From: Chlorobiaceae bacterium
GTDB taxonomy: Bacteria > Bacteroidota > Chlorobiia > Chlorobiales > Chlorobiaceae
Direction of reading: 5' to 3'
Assembly (NCBI GenBank): GCA_013334975.1
Contig: JAAXWL010000002.1
Span: 1 to 44,282, forward strand
Length of the DNA: 44,282 bases
Each line of letters opens with the position of its first letter. The first letter of the stretch is position 1. Of the stretch, positions 36,750 to 44,282 are shown in pieces. The position numbers and the translations under genes are program-made. The notes beneath the pieces are model-generated. The model made no database searches. It was not told the DNA's origin and saw nothing but the letters and a program-made list of their open reading frames with translations.

Positions 36750-37238
36750 ATGAAAAGTATTGATCATTGTTTAAGCCGTCGAATCATGCAGAGAAAAGAG
36801 AAAGCGCTGGAGTTGTTCCGGAGCCGGTGCAATTGCAGCCAGGCGGTGTTTGCCGCTTATCGGAAGCCGGATGTCCTTGATGAGGCGAGCGCGTTGAGGT
36901 TGGCGACGGTGTTCGGGGGCGGCGTGGGTAGCACGGGCGGCGGGTTGTGTGGCGCGGTTTCCGGGGCGCTCCTGGCGCTTTCGATGCGCTACGGCATGGG
37001 CAGTATCGGGGAGCTGGAGAACAAGAAGAGGACGTACGATCTTGGTCAGGAGTTCATGGAGGCGTTCGAAAAACGCATGGGTTCAAGCCGCTGCGAATCA
37101 ATTCTCGGCCTCTGCATCGGCGTGCCGGAAAACCTGCAAAAAGCCAGAGAGTTGAAGCTCTTCGAAACGGTTTGCGTCGATGCGGTTACGAGGGCATCGG
37201 ATATTCTGGAGGAGTTGCTCGGCGCTGAGGTTTCGTGA
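36750..37238 (+). CDS. C_GCAxxG_C_C family protein
   Basis: 162-residue (or 150 from ATG 36786) protein of the C_GCAxxG_C_C family. The spaced cysteines are visible in RCNCSQAVF, GGLCGAVSGALLAL, CESILGLC and TVCVDAV. The family is thought to bind a redox cofactor or metal cluster, and its function is unknown. A glycine-rich GGGVGSTGGGLCG stretch is in the middle. Neither start has a clear ribosome site. It lies directly next to MITE-like copy 4 and is not in an operon with recognised redox partners. Confidence 0.82.
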   Translation: MKSIDHCLSRRIMQRKEKALELFRSRCNCSQAVFAAYRKPDVLDEASALRLATVFGGGVGSTGGGLCGAVSGALLALSMRYGMGSIGELENKKRTYDLGQEFMEAFEKRMGSSRCESILGLCIGVPENLQKARELKLFETVCVDAVTRASDILEELLGAEVS

Positions 37239-37328
37239 CAGGATGAGAGCTCCGAAGCGTAAACAGTCGTGCGCCGCTGAAGGGTCAGGGCACCGCATCA
37301 CCCATCAATGATGCCGAGAGTTGTGTGC

Positions 37329-37637
37329 TCACTCTTTCATCTCATAAACGGCGACTTCACGCATAATGGCTTCCCCGTTGACCTCGTAAGCCTTTTCAAG
37401 GTCGTACTGCATCTGCATGCTGAACCAGAATTGGGCTGAGTTGCTGAAAAAACGGGCAAGACGCCATGCCGTGTTGGCATCGATACCGCGTTTGCCTTGC
37501 AGGATCTCCTCGATTTCAGTTTCCGGTAAATTAAGCCCTTCGGCAATGACCCCGTTACTTAATTGCATGGGGACAAGGAACTCTTCGGAGAGGATTTCTC
37601 CCGGATGGACCGTTTTCATTTTTCTCTTTGGAAGCAT
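37329..37637 (-). CDS. HigA-type antitoxin (XRE/VapI-like HTH)
   Basis: 102-residue helix-turn-helix protein of the HigA addiction-module antidote family. Typical features are HPGEILSEEFLVPMQLS at the start, then the HTH (GLNLPETEIEEILQGKRGIDANTAWRLARFF) and the AQFWFSMQMQYDLEKA tail. It normally represses its own operon and neutralises a RelE-like HigB toxin encoded just upstream. Here the 190 bp upstream (37638-37826) contains no intact toxin gene, so it is an orphan. AGGAG sits 9 nt before the ATG. Confidence 0.85.
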   Translation of the reverse strand: MLPKRKMKTVHPGEILSEEFLVPMQLSNGVIAEGLNLPETEIEEILQGKRGIDANTAWRLARFFSNSAQFWFSMQMQYDLEKAYEVNGEAIMREVAVYEMKE

Positions 37638-37826
37638 GATTTCTTCTCCTGTGATCTCCAGAAATTTCGGAATATGGGCTGTTATGACAGTTTACCATTA
37701 AATTGCAGATAATGCTCCCGGATTCGATAAATAGGTCGCTGATGGCTGGTTATTTTGTGATGTCCGGGGTCTTGAGAGGGGCGATTGATTGCCGGAAAGT
37801 TTTTTTGCCGTCGGATTTGATGGTAT

Positions 37827-37868
37827 AAACCGGAAACCCCGCTCTCAATGAGACGGGGCTTCCGGTTT
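37827..37868 (-). terminator. Terminator after dnaK
   Basis: AAACCGGA...ACCCCG pairs with CGGGGCT...TCCGGTTT across a 12-nt loop (37827-37868). A strong stem, 22 nt past the dnaK stop. The T run on the minus strand is short. Confidence 0.75.
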
Positions 37869-37890
37869 ATGGTTGGCAGTATGTTTAGTA

Positions 37891-39810
<1,920 letters not shown>

Positions 39811-39850
39811 GATGTTTTTCTTCCTTTTGTTTGGATGGTTCTGACAGAGT

Positions 39851-39883
39851 GCAGACGCCTCCTTTTCACGAGGAGGCGTCTGC
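39851..39883 (-). other. Perfect 12-bp stem-loop between hsp20 and dnaK
   Basis: GCAGACGCCTCC (39851-39862) is exactly complementary to GGAGGCGTCTGC (39872-39883), with a 9-nt loop. There is no T run on the minus strand, so it may be an mRNA-stability, processing or partial-termination element rather than a true terminator. Confidence 0.7.
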
Positions 39884-39894
39884 GGGATAACAGT

Positions 39895-40293
39895 TCAGCT
39901 TATGGAGATTTCTTTTGTTTTCTTTACTGGTTGACACTTCGGCAAGATTACGTGCAGGATGCCGTTGTCGAAGGTCGCGCCAATGTTCTCCTGGTCGATG
40001 AGTTCGCCGACGTTAAAGCTTCTCGAGAATGAGCCATAATTTCTCTCGACCCTGTGGTAGTCCTTCTTGTTCTGCTCTTCCTGCCGGGAGCGCTCGGCCT
40101 TGATGGTGAGTACATCATCTTCCATATTGAGTGAGATGTTCTCTTTAGCAAGCCCAGGCAACTCGGCATCGAGATGGAACGCATGCTCGTCTTCTGAAAT
40201 ATCGACCTTGAATGAAGGGGCGGCTGGCATCTGGTTGCCGCTCCAGATGTCGTCAAACAGCCTCATCGGGTCTTTTGCTATTTTCATTAACAT
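39895..40293 (-). CDS. Small heat-shock protein (Hsp20/alpha-crystallin)
   Basis: 132-residue ATP-independent holdase. The alpha-crystallin domain covers about residues 25-120: [29 protein letters not shown], then [12 protein letters not shown] and the conserved [10 protein letters not shown]. It ends with an ISIS motif, the I-x-I anchor used in oligomer assembly. AAGGAGA lies 7 nt before ATG 40293. It heads a hsp20-dnaK pair. Confidence 0.94.
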   Translation of the reverse strand: MLMKIAKDPMRLFDDIWSGNQMPAAPSFKVDISEDEHAFHLDAELPGLAKENISLNMEDDVLTIKAERSRQEEQNKKDYHRVERNYGSFSRSFNVGELIDQENIGATFDNGILHVILPKCQPVKKTKEISIS

Positions 40294-40980
40294 GACTCTC
40301 TCCTTGATTCTTTGATTGCAGGCTATGTTATTCTTTGGTTTCGGCGAGCCTCAAACCGCCGCTATAGAATTATTATCAAAAGCCGTGCCAAAGCTGTTTT
40401 GTAGTGGCTTTTGCAGAATAAGTCTGACAAAAATGCGATAGGTTAACAGCTGTCTGACAAGAGTATGTTCATTATGTCAGGGTAGAAGTCGGGAGTCAAC
40501 GATCGAGGGGGTGTTCTTGACAACCATAACCGATCAACGGAAGTTCTTGAACACAGTGTGAAAAAATAACGGGTTCATAGAAAAAAGGGGGGATGATTTT
40601 GATCAGAAGGAAGAGAACGGAGCCGGGGCCGGTATCGCTATTGCTATCGGAATTGCGCTTGGCGTTCAGGGGGTAGTCGGGAATTGGGTGGGTTGGTTTA
40701 TTCCCATTAAAACCGATTATTCTTGTTCGGTCACCAAAGGAATTACCGGAAAGTTTGCCGGGATCAATACCGATACCTTTGAGATTGCAGCCGGTATCCG
40801 GCCCGATACCGTACACGGATCCTTGAATAAAATGAAATAACGGCAATACAATAGCTGTTCATGGAACGCATCAGAAGCTGCCAGGAAGCGATGGTTTTTT
40901 GAGAGTGCAGAAAATGATAGGGTGCTCTTGTTTGGGGGAGCTTTCTTGTGGTCAGGGATGTGTCCGTCGGGAGAAGGTGA
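40294..40980. other. Regulatory/gene-free region upstream of hsp20-dnaK
   Basis: No supported gene. Next to hsp20 it holds a candidate promoter, an AAAAGCC (40378-40384) / GGCTTTT (40406-40412) inverted repeat, and two exact GTCTGACAA repeats (40422-40430 and 40452-40460). From about 40620 to 40815 there are decayed GGTATC/GATACC hexamers. I found no CIRCE element. Confidence 0.5.
40363..40391 (-). promoter_or_regulatory. Candidate promoter of hsp20-dnaK
   Basis: On the minus strand TTGGCA (40391-40386), 17-bp spacer, TCTATA (40368-40363). The -35 lies inside the AAAAGCC/GGCTTTT dyad. It looks sigma70-like rather than sigma32-like, with only moderate matches. Confidence 0.4.
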
Positions 40981-41418
40981 TCAGGCTGTCATATTTGAGT
41001 TTACCTTCTGAATCCAGCTCAAGCGATCCTGTAAATTTTCAACGACACTTTTCGAGATAAGGAAGCAGGCATACACCATGCTCTCATCAGAGATTCGGTA
41101 ATAACACTTGAGACCCTCTTTTCTGCGGTTGACGACACCATTGTCGTGCATGAGCGCAAGATGCTTGGAGATGTTGGCCTGGCTGGCACTGACGTCTTTG
41201 ACAATATCCTGGACGGTGCGTTCACCATCACAGAGTGTTCTCAGGATTTTCAGACGCATGGGTTCGGAGAGCAACTTGAATCGGTTCGATACGGCGTCGA
41301 GCATCTCATCTGGCATATTGAAGTGCCATTTTTTTACTTCTTCTTCGGAAATGGTAATGGTTTTGCTCATGACATCGAATGGTTTGTATCTCATGTCCCG
41401 TGCCATTGGTTTCGGCAT
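40981..41418 (-). CDS. ArsR/SmtB-family transcriptional regulator
   Basis: 145-residue (or 129 from ATG 41370) winged-helix repressor. The HTH is [54 protein letters not shown], the classic ArsR pattern. The ELCVCDL metal site of metal-sensing members is absent (only LCDGE remains), so the signal is not evidently a metal. Several in-frame starts (41418, 41406, 41394, 41370) lack a clear ribosome site. A GATAG-T-CTATC dyad at 41424-41434 sits just before the first start. Apparently monocistronic. Confidence 0.85.
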   Translation of the reverse strand: MPKPMARDMRYKPFDVMSKTITISEEEVKKWHFNMPDEMLDAVSNRFKLLSEPMRLKILRTLCDGERTVQDIVKDVSASQANISKHLALMHDNGVVNRRKEGLKCYYRISDESMVYACFLISKSVVENLQDRLSWIQKVNSNMTA

Positions 41419-41423
41419 GGATA

Positions 41424-41434
41424 GATAGTCTATC
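41424..41434. promoter_or_regulatory. Possible operator dyad of the ArsR-type gene
   Basis: GATAG-T-CTATC, a perfect 5-bp dyad around one base. It lies 6 bp upstream of the outermost ATG (41418), where an autorepressor would bind. Confidence 0.35.
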
Positions 41435-41540
41435 GGAATATATAGTTATTTAATTACACTATTCAAATCAAAAAAACATCCGCTGCTTCTGACGGTCAAT
41501 GTCGGAGCAAAAGGATAAAGTTGTATCGGAGATGGAGAGC

Positions 41541-41771
41541 TCATGTTGAAATGACGGTGGTCAGCTTTACGATCGATTCGATGAGCGTTTTTGGCGCCTT
41601 GACGCGCAAGACACGCTCCCTGATAATGATTTTGGTGTTTTTTGCGTCCTGAAACTCTGACCGGCATTCAGGACATTCAGCAAGGTGTTGTGCAAGCTCT
41701 TCTCCTTCTTTCGAGGTGAGTTCCCCGTCGATCGCTGCACTCATGAGCACCATCGCTTTGTTACAATTCAT
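41541..41771 (-). CDS. Zinc-finger (ZAS/RsrA-like) anti-sigma factor
   Basis: 76-residue protein. N-terminal MNCNKAMVLMSAAIDGELTSKEGEEL is followed by HLAECPECRSEF, giving the His-x3-Cys-x2-Cys of zinc anti-sigma domains plus an extra Cys at residue 3, as in RsrA-type redox sensors. The C-terminal part is short and basic, with no membrane helix, so it is soluble. It lies 34 nt downstream of the ECF sigma gene and should hold that sigma inactive. The long frame upstream of ATG 41771 is an artefact across the sigma gene. Confidence 0.82.
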   Translation of the reverse strand: MNCNKAMVLMSAAIDGELTSKEGEELAQHLAECPECRSEFQDAKNTKIIIRERVLRVKAPKTLIESIVKLTTVIST

Positions 41772-41805
41772 GGCTGTCAACAGATTTATGGATGAAGGCG
41801 GTGGT

Positions 41806-42402
41806 TCATTCACCTGATTCGGTGTCGTAACCATGCTTTTTGGCATAATTTTCAAGCTTGTTACGCAACAGTTTTCTGCCTCTGTACAGACGTGATCGAA
41901 CCGTTCCGATGGGGCTTTCGACCATATTCGCAATCTCTTCGTACGTAAATCCCTCAATATCACACAACTGGATGACTTCCCTGAACTCTTCCGGCAGCGA
42001 CTGAAGCGCCTGGTAAATCTCGTCATGCAACAGGGAGTGGAAGAAATCTGATTCAGCTTCCGTAGTGTCGCTCTGTACATCCTTGATCGTATGGTAGAAA
42101 TCCTTGATCAGGTCGTAGTCTACTTTGCCGGGCTCCCTGGAGTTTTTACGAAATTTGTTAATGTAGTTGTTTTTCAGGATTTTAAACAGCCACGCCTTGC
42201 AGTTTGTTCCCCTTTCGAACGAATTGAAAAATTTGTAAGCTTTCAGATACGTTTCCTGTACGAGGTCTTCTGCATCATCGGGGTTCATCGTCAGGTGCAG
42301 AGCATAGTTGTAGAGTGCGTTGATATGCGCGATGGCTTCCTGCTGGAACTCTTTCTGTTTGAGTTGTTCCTGTGCCGTAAGGATCTGTTTTTTTTCTTTC
42401 AT
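41806..42402 (-). CDS. ECF-type RNA polymerase sigma factor
   Basis: 198-residue sigma70-family (extracytoplasmic-function) factor. Region 2 is [57 protein letters not shown] (about residues 30-86). Region 4 is [48 protein letters not shown] (about 131-178). Regions 1.1 and 3 are missing, as expected. Gene order and anti-sigma type resemble SigR-RsrA, where thiol oxidation releases the sigma. The 164-bp gap to divergent crtH may hold its control sites. Confidence 0.93.
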   Translation of the reverse strand: MKEKKQILTAQEQLKQKEFQQEAIAHINALYNYALHLTMNPDDAEDLVQETYLKAYKFFNSFERGTNCKAWLFKILKNNYINKFRKNSREPGKVDYDLIKDFYHTIKDVQSDTTEAESDFFHSLLHDEIYQALQSLPEEFREVIQLCDIEGFTYEEIANMVESPIGTVRSRLYRGRKLLRNKLENYAKKHGYDTESGE

Positions 42403-42566
42403 GGCGTATAGTGCTGCCTGAACAAATCAGGGTATCGACGGGTAACGATGTTGTCACTCATGAGATTCAATATAAAAATATATTTTTAGAGAATTTAGGG
42501 TCAAGTGGCAAAAGTTTATTACGGGTTTCGGCCCAGGATTATTTTTCAAAATAGAGGGTGTACTCT

Positions 42567-44078
42567 ATGGCTGAATCGGTGGATGTCATAGTCATCGGCG
42601 CGGGCATTGGTGGCCTTACAACGGCTGCATTGCTACAGGAGCGCGGATTTTCGACGGTCGTGTTCGAGAAAAACAGATTTCCTGGCGGGAGTTGCTCCTC
42701 TTTCAGAAAAAGGGGGTACACGTTCGATGCCGGGGCATCGGTATTTTACGGTTTTTGTGAAGATGATTCGATGGGGACGCTCAATCTGCATACACGCATC
42801 TTTCGCAAGCTTGGTGAACCTTTGCAGACGATTTCCGATCCGGTGCAGATACACTACCATATGCCGGCGGGTTTCGAGGTGCTGGCGTGGCGCGATCGTA
42901 ACCGTTTTCTGGAGTCTCTGGGTCGGCGTTTCCCCCATGAAAAGGAGGGGATCAGGCGATTTTACGATGAACTTGAATCGGTTTACGATATTCTGAATGC
43001 GCTTCCAGCGGGATCGCTCGAAGATGTGATGCATCTTGCGGCTGTTGGTGTCCAGCATCCGCTCAAAGCGGCGGCTCTTGGCGTCAAAACCCTGTTTTCG
43101 ATGGGTAAAACGGCGCGTCGTTACCTTCAGGACCCGGAACTGTTGCGTTTCATCGATCTCGAAGCCTATTCGTGGGCGGTGCAGGATGCCGTTTCGACTC
43201 CGCTGGTTAATGCTGGTATCTGCCTGGCTGATCGCCATCACGGTGGTATAAACTATCCTGCAGGCGGTTCGGGCGCCATTGCCGAGGCGTTGGTCAGAGG
43301 ACTCGTGAAGTTTGGTGGATCGATACGTTACGGCGCAGAGGTCACGAAGGTGATTGTAGAGAACGGAGCGGCTGTTGGTGTCAGATTGCAGGGCAATGAA
43401 GAGGTCAGGGCAAGAGCTGTGGTCAGCAATGCCACAGTATGGGATACTTTTGGCAGACTTGTGGATGATCCCCGGCTGAAGGTCCCGGAGGATCGTTATC
43501 TCAAGGCGCCGAGCTGGTTCCAGATATGGCTTGGTGTGGACGGGGCGAAGATACCACCAGGATTCATGATGCATCATATTATTGTCGATGAGTGGGCCAA
43601 CTACGACAAACTTGGCGGAACGATCTACTTTTCGGCTCCGACAGTGCTCGACCCATCGCTGGCACCTCCCGGCAAGCATCTCCTGCATCTTTTTTTGACA
43701 GCTGAAACCTGGCAATGGGATCAGTATGATGATCGTTCTTCCGAATATCAGGATGCAAAAGAGGCTTTTGCCCGTTCAATAATCAAGAGGGTTGAAACTC
43801 TTCTGCCTGGGTTGCAGGATGCTGTGGAACTGATGGTGACGGCTACGCCGCAGACTCATGTTCGCTATCTCAACCGGCGAGACGGCTCTTACGGCCCATT
43901 GCTCAAACCTGGCCAGAACATTCTGCAAAAGCCGCAGAACAGGACGCCGGTAAAGAACCTATACGCCGTCGGTGACAGCACTTTTCCCGGACAGGGAGTC
44001 ATTGCCGTGACCTATTCAGGCATCTCCTGCGCTTCGTACATAGCAAGAAAGCTGGGGCAGGCTTTGGAGTATCTTTGA
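42567..44078 (+). CDS. crtH: Carotenoid (prolycopene) cis-trans isomerase, CrtH/CrtISO
   Basis: 503-residue FAD-binding enzyme of the phytoene-desaturase/isomerase family. The Rossmann dinucleotide fold is VIVIGAGIGGLTTAALLQERGFSTVVFEKN (about residues 7-36), followed by PGGSCSSFRKRGYTFDAGAS. The C-terminal FAD motif is NLYAVGDSTFPGQGVIAVTYSG. The overall pattern fits CrtH, which converts poly-cis lycopene to all-trans lycopene after CrtP/CrtQ in green sulfur bacteria and cyanobacteria. ATG 42567 is preferred to the in-frame GTG at 42558. Divergent from the ECF sigma gene. Confidence 0.88.
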   Translation: MAESVDVIVIGAGIGGLTTAALLQERGFSTVVFEKNRFPGGSCSSFRKRGYTFDAGASVFYGFCEDDSMGTLNLHTRIFRKLGEPLQTISDPVQIHYHMPAGFEVLAWRDRNRFLESLGRRFPHEKEGIRRFYDELESVYDILNALPAGSLEDVMHLAAVGVQHPLKAAALGVKTLFSMGKTARRYLQDPELLRFIDLEAYSWAVQDAVSTPLVNAGICLADRHHGGINYPAGGSGAIAEALVRGLVKFGGSIRYGAEVTKVIVENGAAVGVRLQGNEEVRARAVVSNATVWDTFGRLVDDPRLKVPEDRYLKAPSWFQIWLGVDGAKIPPGFMMHHIIVDEWANYDKLGGTIYFSAPTVLDPSLAPPGKHLLHLFLTAETWQWDQYDDRSSEYQDAKEAFARSIIKRVETLLPGLQDAVELMVTATPQTHVRYLNRRDGSYGPLLKPGQNILQKPQNRTPVKNLYAVGDSTFPGQGVIAVTYSGISCASYIARKLGQALEYL

Positions 44079-44081
44079 GGA

Positions 44082-44186
44082 GGAGTTAGGAGTTAGGAGT
44101 TAGGAGTTAGGAGTTAGGAGTTAGGAGTTAGGGAATAGGGAATAGGGAATAGGGAATAGGGAATAGGGAATAGGGAATAGGGAATA
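44082..44186 (+). repeat. Heptamer arrays GGAGTTA x7 and GGGAATA x8
   Basis: 44082-44130 is seven exact GGAGTTA units. 44131-44186 is eight exact GGGAATA units, continuing without a break. The array starts 3 nt after the crtH stop. Confidence 0.95.
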
Positions 44187-44217
44187 GGAATCAGGGATCA
44201 GTGGTTCGAACTCAGCA

Positions 44218-44282
44218 CCCATTACCTATTCCAATTGCTCATTGCCCGTTGCTCATTGCCCATTGCTCATTGCCCATTGCTC
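44218..44282 (+). repeat. Heptamer array TCATTGC/CCATTGC running to the window edge
   Basis: From 44218, 7-bp units CCCATTA, CCTATTC, CAATTGC, TCATTGC, CCGTTGC, then alternating TCATTGC and CCATTGC to the last base. It continues beyond the window. Confidence 0.9.

Noticed and set aside
40294-40500. CIRCE (HrcA operator) before hsp20
   Set aside because: The TTAGCACTC-N9-GAGTGCTAA pattern was not found on either strand.
40496-40846. 116-codon minus-strand frame in the hsp20 upstream region
   Set aside because: It contains decayed hexamer repeats, has no ribosome site and no recognisable pattern.
42633-43715. 360-codon antisense frame within crtH
   Set aside because: No family features; the sense strand encodes an obvious FAD enzyme.

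Overview
The window looks like chromosome from a green sulfur bacterium (Chlorobiaceae, Chlorobium/Chlorobaculum type). The short-chain dehydrogenase at 13192-13926 is very close, from memory, to the Chlorobaculum tepidum sepiapterin reductase. The 3' end carries a CrtH-type carotenoid isomerase of the kind green sulfur bacteria use. The gene order (met, branched-chain amino acid operon, tol-pal, hsp20-dnaK, crtH) also fits what I recall of that group. No rRNA, tRNA, CRISPR array, transposase or prophage gene was recognised.

Layout. 0.3-4.3 kb: cold-shock type DEAD-box RNA helicase, beta-CASP metallo-hydrolase and a DUF2721 membrane protein (+ strand). 4.3-6.3 kb: repeat-rich DNA around a secreted PEBP-like protein. 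6.3-8.5 kb: rsmB-xerD, overlapping (- strand). 8.6-11.2 kb: a SAM-I riboswitch followed by metY-metX, the direct-sulfhydrylation route to homocysteine. 11.2-15.2 kb: serS, yqeY-like, sepiapterin reductase, a cold-shock protein and radC. 15.3-25.1 kb: an eight-gene (-) operon ilvD-ilvB-ilvH-ilvC-leuB-leuC-leuD-cimA, covering valine and isoleucine synthesis (the latter through citramalate) plus the shared leuBCD steps. 25.6-27.1 kb: a two-domain membrane protein that looks like a phytol-kinase/phytyl-phosphate-kinase fusion. 27.2-32.9 kb: a complete tolQ-tolR-tolA/tonB-tolB-pal-pal-cpoB envelope cluster. 33-37.7 kb: a sparse accessory stretch with two orphan hypothetical genes, a glycosyltransferase, a C_GCAxxG_C_C protein and a lone HigA-type antitoxin, interrupted by repeat elements. 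37.9-42.4 kb: hsp20-dnaK, an ArsR-type regulator and an ECF sigma / zinc-finger anti-sigma pair. 42.6-44.1 kb: crtH, followed by heptanucleotide tandem repeats to the end.

The most unusual content is between genes. By eye I can align four copies (5922-6194 -, 33009-33264 +, 34297-34570 +, 36489-36735 -) and one fragment of a roughly 250-275 bp element. It has inverted ends TGTCGCGTCAA/TTGACGCGACA, an end-proximal TATAAT, and two inward hexamer tracts (GATACC/GATTTC variants) that are complementary to each other. It behaves like a MITE-type non-autonomous element and I do not recognise it as a described family. A second repeat family of about 250 bp, also built around paired hexamer tracts, is tandemly triplicated at 4371-5145. 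Several short-period arrays (7, 9 and 10 bp) sit at gene ends.
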